Positions 19,871-29,875 of a stretch of 64,000 nucleotides of DNA are shown in pieces. The stretch spans positions 28,465,741 through 28,529,740 of the forward strand of contig CM041465.1 of the NCBI GenBank assembly GCA_023213395.1, in the 5' to 3' direction. This DNA comes from Cycas panzhihuaensis (taxonomy: Eukaryota > Cycadophyta). Both the position numbers and the translations under genes were made by a program. The notes beneath the pieces are model-generated. The model worked only from the letters and a program-made list of their open reading frames with translations, searched no databases and was not told the DNA's origin. Position 1 is the first letter of the stretch; every line of letters begins with the position of its first letter.

Positions 19871-20805
19871 TTTAAGGTTGTAGGTTGATTTGATGTACTA
19901 GCTTGAAGAGAAGGATCTGATTCAGTGGGTTCTGATAGGGTCTAATTTTGGACTTGAGTTGATAAAGAATCTATGATTTCTGAATCAACTTGTTTATCAG
20001 AATCGTCAACCAAACGAGTGTTGGTTAATAAATCTTCAACAGGAAGTTCTACATAAGTAGATGTTGAAGTAGATTCTTCTTCATCAAATGCTACATCACG
20101 CAAAATGGAAATGTTATACATGACTGGATCTAAAAGTCTATAGGCTTTGCTCTCTTCACTGTAGCCAACGAAGATGCATTTTTAGCTTTTTTTATCTAAC
20201 ATTTTACATTTTTTGTGATGGATATGTCCCCATGCAATACTACCAAAGATTCGTAAGTGTTGGACAGATGGTTTTCTTCCAGACTATTTTTGTTCGAGAG
20301 TGACGTTTTGTAAACATTTATTGGGTAAACAATTTAATAAATAATTAGAGCAGTTAATTGCTTCTGCCCATAGTTTTAAATCAAGATTCTTTGCATGTAA
20401 CATGCAATGAGTCATTTCAACAAGAGTACGATTTTTATATTCAACAACACTATTTTGTTAAGGCATGTATGCAACTGAATGTTGGAATTTAATTCCATGT
20501 GATTTGAAGAAAGAGATAAATTTTCTACTTAAATATTCCTTAGCATTATCAGATCAGAATATTTTGATTCTTGAGTTATATTGATTTTCTGCTAATGTTT
20601 TATATTCAACAAAAATGTCAAACACTTGACTGCGTATTTTGAGCATATAAACCCAACATTTTCTTGAATAATCATCAATGAATGTAATGAAATAATGAGA
20701 TCCTGAGTATGATGGTACATGAAAAGGTCCACATATATCAGAGTGGACAAGTTCTAATGGAGAAGTTGCTTGGTATTGAGTTTTGTGTGGAAATATATCC
20801 ATGTG
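19871..20805 (-). pseudogene. Copia-2 integrase and linker
   Basis: The open stretch 20802-20554 covers LVHSDICGPF, with the first catalytic Asp, and HYFITFIDDYSRKCWVYML. A stop at about 20553 is followed by SDNAKEYLSRKF (second Asp), VVEYKNRTLVEMTH (Glu near 20445), then KPSVQHLRIFGSIAWG and FVGYSEESKAYRLL. All three acidic residues are visible. The acidic, Ser/Thr-rich linker (about 20130-19880) resembles 7786-8133. Confidence 0.84.
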
Positions 20806-21345
20806 TTATTTGCTTGTCACACAGGCTTCACAAACACCATAAACAGTGTTTAATGGTGGTAAACCATGGACCATTTCATACTTGATTAAATATTGCAATT
20901 TTCCATAGCTAGTATGGCCAAATCTCGCATGCCAAAGTTTGCTGACTGAGTCAGATTTGGCAATAAAGACACTAAAAGATTTTGATTTATTATTTTGAAA
21001 ACTGGTCATACTATACAGACCTGTGTTATGATCAATAAGTCCTGAAGCAATACGTTTGAATTTGTGTAGTGGATCTTTAATGACAAATTTATTTTTCCAG
21101 AATTCGACAACAAGGTCTTTCTGGCAAATTTGATATAGTGAGAGGAGGTTTGGTAACAAACCAGGTATGTAAAAAATGTCATTGATTGAACCATCCTTTA
21201 GGGTGACATCACCAGATCCTTTGACTTTGAGCTGATTACCACTACCGAAAGAAATCTCTTCTTCAGAATTCATTTCAGATTGATAGGTGGTTAAATTTTT
21301 CTGGTGTCCAGTCATATGATGGGATGCACCAGAGTCAAGGGTCTA
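20806..21345 (-). pseudogene. Copia-2 protease and GAG-pre-integrase
   Basis: The protease active site DSGASHHMTG lies at about 21336-21308 and looks intact. The 169-codon open stretch 21315-20806 continues with VTLKDGSINDIFYIPGLLPN and LLSLYQICQKD, then the pre-integrase zinc region: LWHARFGHTSYGKLQYL (two His) and VCEACVTSK (two Cys). Confidence 0.86.
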
Positions 21346-22436
21346 TTGTGGTGGTTGGTTGAAGGAGCAACAAACGTAGAAGTTTTTGTTGCCAAAGAAC
21401 GATTATGAAATTAACGGTTTTGTGGTCGTGATTGTGAATGTGATTGAAAATGGGATTGAGAATGGGATTGTGGTTTATTTTGCAATCCCTTGGAAGCTTT
21501 CCATGCTTCTGAAGCTATTCTACTTCTACAGACATTAATAGTATAGCCTCTTTTATAACAATAGGCACAACTAGTGTTCTGAGAAGAAGATGCATTGTTT
21601 CTATTAGAAACGAATTGATTGGAAGTATTCTAGTTTTTAATTGGACCAGAATATTTAACATTATTTTGAGAATTAGATGGTGAACCTCGATGAGGTTTAT
21701 TGAATTTTTTATTATTATTATAAAAATTGTTATTCTGTTGTTTGTTTTTAAATTGTGGCTTAGTTTTAGAAAACAAAGCCTGTGAATGATCTTTTATTGC
21801 ACCTGTTTTGATTAACATTGTTTGATGTTTAATCAGCTGGTTTGTCAGCTGATTGAATGTGATAGGTGGATTTCCAGCTTGTTGTCTAGTAGCTTGGTAA
21901 AGATTAAAGTGTTTTAGTAATTTATTAACTGCAAGACACACGAGTGTGTTGTCGTCTTTGACATGCGTAGTTATTTTTTCTATATCACCTTCTTTGGTTT
22001 TTGATTTAATGTAGTTATCTAAATCTTTATTAATTGATTGGATTTTAGTTAAAAAATCCTCAACATTTATAAAGTTGTCAAAAGTCAAATTATACAATTA
22101 TTCTTCTAGGATAGTTACTTGATGTGTATCAACCTTGTCATATTTTTCTTCCAAGGTTTCGCAGATAGTGGCTAAGTCATCTTTTTTAGAAAACTGCCTA
22201 CTGATTTCTGGTGAGAATAAATTTAATATGGTACCTAATGCAACATCTGAGTTCATCAGATATACCATGAGACTCTTAGTAGCATCTGCTTTTGGTTTTT
22301 AGAATTCACCTATCACATATCGCCATATTTTTTGCTGTTTGAGCTGATGGGATATGCGATTCCTCTAGTCGGCATAGTTTGAGCTGGTTAATACTAGAAT
22401 TGGAACACAGGTGACTGTCCCTAGCATTAATGCCAT
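21346..22436 (-). pseudogene. Copia-2 gag
   Basis: The ATG at 22436-22434 begins MALMLGTVTCVPIL. The 155-codon open stretch 22097-21630 is the second half of the UBN2-type gag domain (FINVEDFLTKIQSINKDLDN, then VNKLLKHFNLY), followed by an Asn/Lys/Gln-rich tail. The zinc knuckle at about 21575-21530 reads CAYCYKRGYTINVC, with Tyr in place of the zinc-binding His. A SHSQSHFQ-type repeat lies near 21425-21480. A few stops interrupt the frame. Confidence 0.83.
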
Positions 22437-22619
22437 ATTGGGAGTGTTGAGGTTTATTTATAGATTAAAAAATTATGAAGGTGACTTAAAAAAATAATTA
22501 CCTAGTAAAAAACACTAATCTTATTAATAGATCTAATTCATAGAACATCTTAGTCTGCATTGATTAATTTTAAGATAAAAAGAAACAAACAACTTCTTAA
22601 AAGTAATTCTTAAGCAATC

Positions 22620-22815
22620 ATTTAAAAAAAAAAAAAAAAAAGTTCTCTTTTAGAAAAATAGTTCCCCTTAGGAAAAAATAGTCCTCGTTTACTTTGAATA
22701 AAAAAAGTCCTTGTTTTCTTTTTTTTTTTAATAATCTCCTTTTAAAAAATAGACTATCCCCCTTTAAAAAAAAAATAACAAGTCCCTTTTTAGAAAAAAA
22801 AAAATAGTTTCCCTT
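22620..22815. repeat. A-rich degenerate minisatellite
   Basis: Roughly five imperfect units alternate AAAAATAG-type runs with (T)CCC(C)TTT blocks: AGTTCTCTTTTAG, AGTTCCCCTTAGG, AGTCCTCGTTTAC, CTATCCCCCTTT, AGTCCCTTTTTAG and AGTTTCCCTTAAC. Spacing is about 33-45 bp. Runs of up to 18 A are included. Confidence 0.65.
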
Positions 22816-23280
22816 AACGAAGTAAATTATAACTAGGTATTTAGTTTCCCTTTTTATTATTTCTAAGAAAATAAATCTATAATTTTAAAGATTAAATTTA
22901 AATCTTATAGATTAAGTGTTAAGGGGAAATAGTAAAAAAAGAAATTAATAAGTGTAATGGTAAAAGGTTAATTTGATTTACCTAAGATTAACTGTATTCG
23001 TTTTAAGTAATTAAAATGTAGTTAAATTTAATCATTAAAATGTAGTGAAAGATAATAAAAATAAGGGAATAAAGTTTATAAATACCTTGTAAGGAGACAA
23101 ATTAAGGGAGAGGGTTTTTATTTAAATATTAATAAAATATTTGAGGGGGAAAGGGGAGAATGTAATAGAATCAAAAGGATAATAATTAAGGAAGGGGGGG
23201 TATTAGATTTATTTAATAAAGGTATTATAAAGGTGTTTAAGATTTGTTTTAATAATAAAAAAAAGTTTAAGGGGAGGGAA

Positions 23281-23790
23281 ACTTTGATTTAAATCAAAGT
23301 ATAAAATTAATAGAGTTTAATTAAAATCTATTTTGATTAAGATCAAAATGATTTAAATCATGGTAAGGTAGGGGGGTTTTAATTTAAATCGAAGTATTAA
23401 CATATAGTGTGTGTGTGGGGGGGGGGGGGGGACTTTTGATTTAAATCAAAGTATTAATATATAATATAGGTGGAGGGCATTTGATTTAAATTAAAGTGTT
23501 AATATATAATGTCGGGGGGGTGGCTTTTGATTTAAATCAAAATGCAAAGGATAATGGGGTGGACTTTGATTGAAATCAAAGTATAAAGTTTAATGGTTAA
23601 AATAAAAAATTGATTTGAATTAAAATTAAAACTTTATAAAGTTTAAGAGGGGGGTTTTGATTCATTTGAATAAAAAATTAAAAGACTTTTATAAAGTTAG
23701 AAGGGGGGGCAGGGGGGGTTTGATTTATTTGAATAAAAAATTAAAAGATTTTTATAAAGTTAAAGGGGGTGGGGGGTTGATTTATTTAAA
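23281..23790. repeat. Array of TTTGATTTAAATCAAA palindromes with G tracts
   Basis: Perfect or near-perfect copies of the palindrome CTTTGATTTAAATCAAAG stand at about 23282-23299, 23433-23451, 23480-23496, 23524-23543 and 23563-23582, with weaker ones at 23331-23360 and 23383. Most are preceded by runs of 5-15 G (for example 23417-23431). From 23650 the unit becomes TTTGATT(C/T)ATTTGAATAAA with GGGGG tracts, repeated about every 65 bp. Confidence 0.75.
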
Positions 23791-23889
23791 TAAATAAATA
23801 AAACAAAAATTACGGGCGTGGACTTGACGGAGTTTATATGTTTTAAAACATAAAATTAAAATTTATTTTGATTGGGGTCCAGGGGGGTA

Positions 23890-24567
23890 AAGTTGAGGAA
23901 ACCCTACCTCATTCTTTTCATGGTGGCGGCATTCGCTCCTCTTCGCATTACAGATCTTTGAGATGAGGATAGAGAATGAAGGTGTCAGAGAACGGGCGAC
24001 GAACGGGGGGAGGTCTCACAGATTTGGCTCAAGGAGGAGCAACTCGGAGGACGAATAGACTTAGAGCACGGAGGACAAATAGACTCAGAACTTGATCGAG
24101 GAATGGAGGCTTTGATCATAGCACTTGTGGCTTCGTTTATGTGTTGCTCATTTTCTTGGTGATCAAAGTGTTCTCTTGACATTTAGGGCCTTCTTTTGGC
24201 GTTATCTTTTTGTTCTCTTTGAGAGGCTTCATTCCTGTAGCATTTGTGGTTTGTAGCATTCAATACTCTCTTGGCTCCGTCTTTGCAGATCTTTCTACTA
24301 GTTCCTTCAGGTTCCTTCTTCATGTAGATCTTTGTCGACTGGCAGTTTATGTGGCTTGGAGCTGCATCAATGGCGTCTCATATCCGAAGAGTGGTGTCCA
24401 CTGTTTCTCTTCTTAAATCACATGAAGCTGAAGCTAACATGGCACTTCTAGATTTTGAAGCAGAGGCAAGCAAGATTTCGAATGCTAATGCATAAGGAGG
24501 CGCATCTTTAGAAAGCCAGATGGATGCCTTTGCCAGATGCCTTAGTTGTAAAGGTCAGGGCCGGTAG
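23890..24567 (+). other. GC-richer, gene-like patch inside the Copia-2 leader
   Basis: The composition changes from AT/G-rich repeat to balanced sequence with CpG. It includes a 24-bp tandem duplication (CGGAGGAC-AATAGACT units at 24045 and 24069) and ends with the open frame listed separately. Such a patch in a retrotransposon leader can be captured host sequence. I do not recognise it. Confidence 0.4.
24349..24567 (+). pseudogene. Possible captured gene fragment (unknown product)
   Basis: On the plus strand, antisense to Copia-2, a frame opens at ATG 24349 (second ATG 24370) and reads MWLGAASMASHIRR, then KSHEAEANMALLDFEAEASK. One TAA at 24493-24495 interrupts it, and it runs on in frame (GGASLESQMDAFARCLSCKG) to a TAG at 24565-24567. 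Composition and codon texture are unlike the surrounding low-complexity leader. The basic N-terminus could be an organelle-targeting type, but that is a guess. I do not recognise the family. It may also be chance. Confidence 0.35.
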
Positions 24568-24989
24568 TCCTATGAAGTTGTGCCTTAAAAAAAATTCCCT
24601 TGTATCCTCTTCTTCTTGTTGTTCCTAGCAACTTTAGTTTAATTATACTATACTAGGGTTCTAGCTCCTATTTTACTATCACTTTCATAGACATGTATGT
24701 ATTCAGGCTGAAACTTTGTTTTGTTAAGCCTTAAGAGAAGGATTAGACTTGTCTTTTCTGTGAATAAGATGGACATTAACTTGTACATAAATTTTGACTG
24801 GTAATAGAAATTTTGCTCTGGCGGTTTTTATGTAAAGCAAATTATAAAATTCTATATGAATGATCACAAGGATAAACTATGGCCCATGTTGAAAAAACTG
24901 GGGTTTGTTATGAAAAATGATGAAGATGTAATAGTTGGAAAGCCATTAATGAAATGTTTTATGCAAAAATATTAATGGAACATGTAACA

Positions 24990-25000
24990 CTCTAATACCA
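24990..25000 (-). other. Copia-2 primer binding site
   Basis: CTCTAATACCA on the plus strand is TGGTATTAGAG on the minus strand, directly after the 5' LTR. It matches the initiator tRNA-Met complement with one C-to-T change. Confidence 0.86.
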
Positions 25001-25427
25001 TGATAGAATAGGCACATGCATACAATCATCATATCACAGGTATAAAAGGGAAACACAGAAGATGACAATACACATGTACACAGGGTTGATAGGTGGAAAA
25101 CCCCTTCTAGGGAAGAAAAACCACCTCCTAATCTAAGTTATATTAATAAATAAATAAAAACCCAATACAATAACCATCCTCGTAAAATAGCCTGATTTCA
25201 GGCATATGGACAGACCTCCTAGATTCTTAGAACTTATTCCATGAATCTAGGAAACTAATTAATAGGACGGAGGTTCATTGGAATGTGGTTCCGCATTTCA
25301 ATGACCATTCACAAGTCAATTAAATTTTAACATAAGTTTACAACTTTATAATCACTTAAATAATTTTTAAGACATGTGACTTAAATAATAACATTAAGAA
25401 CATAAGTTTACATTATATAATCTAACA
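25001..25427 (-). repeat. Copia-2 5' LTR
   Basis: It runs from TGATAGAATAGG to ATCTAACA on the plus strand, 427 bp, and is the pair of 16023-16449. Confidence 0.88.
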
Positions 25428-25432
25428 CTACT
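25428..25432. other. Target-site duplication CTACT, right copy
   Basis: This is the partner of 16018-16022. Confidence 0.83.
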
Positions 25433-25703
25433 AATCCTGTTGCACATTCAAGGACAAAACATATAGAATTATATTAATATTTTATATATAATCTTGTAAA
25501 TGATGAAACTATTCACTTGTCTTATTATCCTACAAATGTGTAGATTGCATATATACTTACAAAGCCATTGATTAAAGTTAAGTTTTTAAATCTTAGAGAT
25601 TTATTGAAGATTAAAGTAGTTTCCATCAAAGGGGGATCAATATATTGAAGTCTTCTTCAACTTCTATAGCATATATTATACAAAATATAATATTAAAAGT
25701 GGA
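25433..25703 (+). pseudogene. Copia-1 RNase H C-terminus and 3' end
   Basis: After the Copia-2 insertion the frame resumes with NPVAHSRTKHIELY, a stop, HLSYYPTNV and AYILTKPLIKVKFLNL, the Copia RNase H end. A CATCAAAGGGGGATC stretch (about 25626) and AAAAGTGGA just before the 3' LTR (25695-25703) are candidate polypurine tracts; the second is in the standard position. Confidence 0.8.
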
Positions 25704-26097
25704 TGTTAATATTATACCCTAATGTTATTCTTTTATTATTTAATTAGTTTATTATATTATTACAAAAGTTCGATGATTTGGCCAACTATCCAAATCAATA
25801 AACTTCTCTCTCATTTATTTCATAATCTTTTACACATTCAGTGGCTAGAAGATTGAGGGGGATAGGATCTCATTGGTATGAAGGTAGAAGGTTCTTATCC
25901 ATAAAAAGGGAGGATGAGATTCTCAACCTGCTCCCATATGTATTCATTATTATTATTATAATATTATAATTATTTTTGAGGTGGTTTTTAATCCCCTAAA
26001 GGGGTTTTCCACCTACCAGATCTGGTGCACCTGTGTATCTTGTTGAATGGATTGTTTTCACTTATATTGAGTTATTGTTTGTATCCTCTCTCCATCA
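25704..26097 (+). repeat. Copia-1 3' LTR
   Basis: It starts TGTTAATATTAT and ends CTCCATCA, 394 bp, matching 3204-3597, and is followed by the CCCCT duplication. Confidence 0.88.
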
Positions 26098-26697
26098 CCC
26101 CTAAAACTATAATTATGACCCATTTTAAAAGGGGTATAACTTTTGTTATAAGTATCAAAATCACCTTAAATTAGGCCCATTATAAATATTTTAAAGTCCT
26201 CTCCACTTTAAAAAAGGAATCACTTAATTTAGATTAGTTGATAAAATGTTATATAATTTTTTGTAAGAAAAGTTAAAATTTCTATATTTTTTAGGGTTTC
26301 TTCATTAAAATTTAGTAATTTTATTTCTTGGTTGGAATGGAAAGTCTAATACCTCTTGTATTTAATGGATATAAAAGTCTTGATTCAAATGATTAGATTA
26401 AGAAAATAAATACTTATTTAGAATCCCCTAGTAATGACTACATATAAAGTGAATAAATGTCTAAAGTAACCTCCTTATATCTATAAGAAGAAACTTATAT
26501 TTGGTATAAAAAATGAGATAATAAAGGAAGTATGTCTAAATGTTGGATTTGGGATCATCTCTAAATCTTTCTACAAGAGAGTTTATTTTAGATCTAAGTT
26601 AAATTAGTCCTCTATTTATCTCACTCTCTGTTATCAGGGTTACATGCCACTGCATGTCATTACACATGTCATTTTCTCATAGATTTACAACTGAGGC
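26098..26697 (+). mobile_element. Leader of the old LTR element, right part
   Basis: It begins with the second CCCCT copy, then aligns with the 34411-34730 leader of the non-autonomous element (AATTATGACCCATTTTAAAAGG, GGGGTATAACTTTTGTTATA). After about 26250 I cannot assign the AT-rich remainder. It ends where Gypsy-2 begins. Confidence 0.5.
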
Positions 26698-27077
26698 TAT
26701 TAGGATACCACTCCTTAATGATAATTGCATACCATTATAATAAGCAAATAACTCCAAAAGAGCACTTGTATTACAATACCCTTCGATGGGGCAACCTCCA
26801 AATTACATTCAATAACAATGATATTTAAGATACCATACTCTAAGGATTACATAAATATATATATAGCTCTATGCTTACTATTCAACCTCCTCCTTATGCA
26901 TGTGGGATATTACATGAATATATATAGTACTTAATGATCACTACACAACCTTCTACTTATGCACGTGGGATACTAAGAAAAGGGAAGAAGTGGAAGAAAT
27001 AAAGATATAAGAGAGAGAAGAAGTAGAAGATATAAGAGAATATAAGAGAAGGTAAGTTAGGGGTTAGATCCCTAACA
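26698..27077 (-). repeat. Gypsy-2 3' LTR
   Basis: It starts TATTAGGATACC, where the first dinucleotide is TA instead of TG, a likely G-to-A change, and ends CCCTAACA. It has the same internal CTTATGCATGTGGGATATTA-type duplication as the other copies. Confidence 0.86.
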
Positions 27078-27091
27078 AAGTCCCCCCCTTA
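27078..27091 (-). other. Gypsy-2 polypurine tract
   Basis: AAGTCCCCCCCTT on the plus strand gives AAGGGGGGGACTT on the minus strand, adjacent to the 3' LTR. Confidence 0.78.
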
Positions 27092-28600
27092 AAAAAACTT
27101 TACCCTCAAATCTTGGTTATCTCAGTGTGCTCTAGGATAAATTGTTCATTCTCCTAGGTTACATCTTCTCATGGAAGTTGTTTCCATTTGATGAGATACT
27201 CAATGATTTATCTAGATTGTAGATATTAAATTCTTTGGTTGATGATACATTCTAGAATGAGTTGAAGTTGCCCCTCCTCATTTAAGCTAGGTAATTTTGT
27301 TTGAACTTGTACTTATTGCCCAATTACCTTCTTGAGATATGAAACATGAAAGACATTATGGATCCTTGATAGTAGTGGTAAGTCCAAGGCATATGCAACT
27401 TCACCAATCTTCTTAAGAATTTTGTAAGGCCCATAAAATTGAGGTTGTAACTTATATTACCCATTCCGTTTGAGAGATGTCTGCTTATATAGTTGCAACC
27501 GTAAGTATACCCAATCACCTAGCTGAAATGCTTGTTCACTTCACCCTTTATCTGCCTGTTGTTTCATCCAATTTTGTGCAACGTTCAAATTTTCCTTAAG
27601 TAGGTTAATAATTAGTGTTGTTTGTTAGATGTCGTCTTCGACTACTTGAACCTTAGAACTAATTATGGCATAGTTTTTAAGTGTGGGTGGTTCATAGCCA
27701 TATAATTCTTGGAATAGAATCATTCCTACTGATGCATGATAGGTTGTATTATACCACCATTCTTCTAAAGTAATCTAATGATGCTACTGCCCCTGCTTAT
27801 TTGAAGCATAACACCAAAGGTATCCTTCAAGGCACTTATTAACTACCTCAGTTTGTCCATCTGTTTGTGGATGGTAGGATGAACTCATTGTCAGTTTAGT
27901 ACCAAGTAGATGAAAGAGTTCTGTCCAGAAGGTGCTAGTAAACTTGGGATCCTGATCACTGACTATGCATTTGGGCATGCTATGCAACTTATGTATATCC
28001 TTTAAAAAGACCTCAGCAATTTACTTTGCCTTATATGTGGCTTGAATGCCTAAAAAATGAGCATATTTAGTTAGCCTATCAATAACCAATAGTATAGCAT
28101 CTTTTCCTTCTGACTTGGGAAGATCCATAATGAAGTCCATAGAAATTTCTTCCCATCCTTGATTTGGTATGGGAAGGGGTTACAGCAATATTAGAGAGTT
28201 GACTATTTATGTCTAATATCATTGACAAATTTCACATGAGGAAACATAACTCTTTACATCTCCTTTTTGTCTCTTCTAAAAGAAAGACTATCTTAAGTGG
28301 TGGTATGTTCGTAGGAACCTTGAGTGACCTGATGTTGGAGAGGCATATGCATCATGTAAAATTTGCTCCTTAAGGCTAGAGTGAGGGCATATATATATTC
28401 AATTCTTATACCAAAGAATGTTTAAAGACCATGTATAATGGGTTGAATGCCCTACTCCAGCTTGAAGGTCTTGAATGATCTGCTTTGTAAAGGAGTACTC
28501 ATCCCATTCTTGTTTGGTGATTGTTATCCAAGAGGGATTGATTGTCGTGATAGAATATAGTGCAAACCCTTCTTCCTTATGAGATAAAGCATCAACAACT
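27092..28600 (-). pseudogene. Gypsy-2 integrase and chromodomain
   Basis: On the minus strand the order is a zinc-finger region with CEICQ (about 28235-28215), [12 protein letters not shown] and [13 protein letters not shown] (first catalytic Asp, about 28140), the 67-codon open stretch 27987-27784 with KCIVSDQDPKFTSTFWTELF (second Asp) and HPQTDGQTEVVNK (Glu), then the C-terminal GDWVYLRLQLYKQTSLKRNG (about 27510-27450), [13 protein letters not shown], and a chromodomain with EYLIKWKQLP and WENEQFILEH near 27215-27135. Stops and frameshifts separate these pieces. Confidence 0.84.
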
Positions 28601-29050
28601 ATATTATCCTTGCCTTTTTTATATATGATTTCAAAGTCAAAATCTTGAATTTTGGTGACCCATTTTTGTTGTTTCTCAGATGTTGTCCTTTGAGATAAGA
28701 AATATTTTAAGCTATCATGGTCTATTTTAATTTGGAAATGTGTTCCTAATAAATATTATCGCCATTTCCTAACTGCATGAAGAATTGCTAACATCTCCTT
28801 CTCATAGGTGGATTTGACTTGTTCCTTGAGTGTAAGTTGATGACTTTCAAAGGCCAAAGGTTTTCCTTCTTGTATTAATACTGCTCCAATGCCTTGCCCC
28901 AATGCATCACATTCAATGGTGAAGGTCTTTGTAAAGTCTAGTGTTACAAGAACTGGTGTGGTAGTTAAAGCTAACTTTACGTGTTCAAATGCTTCAGAGG
29001 CCTTATCATTCCAATGAAAGGAATCCTGTTTCAACAAGTTAGTTAAAGGG
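28601..29050 (-). pseudogene. Gypsy-2 RNase H
   Basis: The open stretch 29037-28756 carries FTIECDALGQGIGAVLIQEG (first catalytic Asp) and STYEKEMLAILHAVRKWR (Glu). The rest toward 28600 keeps the tether motifs (HDSLKYFL, QKWVTK-like). Ordinary Ty3-type RNase H, thinly broken. Confidence 0.84.
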
Positions 29051-29875
29051 GAAGTAATCCTTGCATATCTTTGAACAAACTTTTGATAATATCCTATGAT
29101 TCCTAAGAATCCACAAAGGCCCTTGATGTTTTTAGGTTTAGGCTAGTTTCTGATAACTACTATTTTCTTAGGATTCACCTTGACTCCTTCTTGAGAGATA
29201 ATATGGCCTAAATATTCTATTTTTGTTTACCCAAATTGATATTTTAATTTTTTTTGCATAAAGTTGGTTGTCTGCAAGCACCTGTAATGCCTTATCAGCA
29301 TGCTAAAGATCGTCTTCCCATATACGACTGAAGATCAAAATGTCATCAAAAGAGACTAACATAAACTTCCTTAAGTAAGGCCGAAAGAGTTTATTCATGA
29401 GTCCTCGAAAGGTGGATGGGGCATTAGTCAAGCCAAATGGCATGACTAAAAATTCATAGTGACCTTTATGTGTATGAAATGTAGTTTTATGAACATCCTT
29501 TACTTTGATCATGATTTTATGGTATCCTGACTACAAGTCTAATGATGTGAAGAACATTGCTCCATGGAGTTCATCGATGACTGGTATAGGAAATTTATCC
29601 TTGATGGTTATCTTATTGAACTCACAATAGTCTACATACATGCAAAATGAGCCATCCTTTTCTCTTACTAAAATCATCAGGGCAGAAAAAGTACTTTTAC
29701 TTTCCCTAATAATACCAACATTAAGGAGTTCTTGAACTAGTCGTTTAATTTCATTCTTTTGCTGGTAGGGATACTGGTATGGTCGAATACAAGGAGGATT
29801 ACTTCTAGCTACCAGGTCAATGCTATGATCTTGGTCACATACTGGGGGAAAACCTTGAGGAATATCTTGAAAGAC
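29051..29875 (-). pseudogene. Gypsy-2 reverse transcriptase
   Basis: The order on the minus strand is SIDLVARSNPPCIRPYQYPY and KNEIKRLVQELL (about 29820-29720), MILVREKDGSFCMYVDY (about 29680-29630), MFFTSLDL, then the open stretch 29512-29303 with [18 protein letters not shown] and the catalytic FDD at 29342-29350 (SFDDILIFS). The catalytic box is intact, whereas Gypsy-1 has FYD. Confidence 0.86.

Larger units (their letters stand above)
22437..24989 (-). other. Copia-2 untranslated leader with unusual repeats
   Basis: About 2.5 kb lies between the primer site and gag. Going from gag to LTR it holds an A-rich minisatellite (22620-22815), an AT-rich stretch with TTTTAGTTACT-like words, a palindrome and G-tract array (23281-23790), a GC-richer gene-like patch (about 23890-24567) and an AT-rich end. 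No element protein is encoded. The leader differs from that of Copia-1 although the pol genes are alike. Confidence 0.7.
16023..25427 (-). mobile_element. Copia-2: full-length minus-strand Ty1/Copia element
   Basis: It is bounded by 427-bp direct LTRs (16023-16449 and 25001-25427; about 6% different by eye) and a CTACT TSD, inside the RNase H region of Copia-1. The minus strand reads primer site, 2.5-kb leader, gag, protease, integrase, RT, RNase H and PPT. The frames are much better kept than in Copia-1, with isolated stops. A LINE is inserted near the end of RNase H. The coding part is a close relative of Copia-1. Confidence 0.9.
3204..26097 (+). mobile_element. Copia-1: full-length Ty1/Copia retrotransposon with nested insertions
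   Basis: Two 394-bp direct LTRs (3204-3597, 25704-26097; about 10% different by eye) and a CCCCT TSD bound it. The domain order gag, protease, integrase, reverse transcriptase, RNase H is Copia-type. The body is cut by Gypsy-1 (8867-15381) in the RT/RNase H region and by Copia-2 (16023-25427) in RNase H. Without these the element is about 7 kb. Many stops and a frameshift make it a dead copy. The internal sequence is close to Copia-2, but the LTRs differ. Confidence 0.88.
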
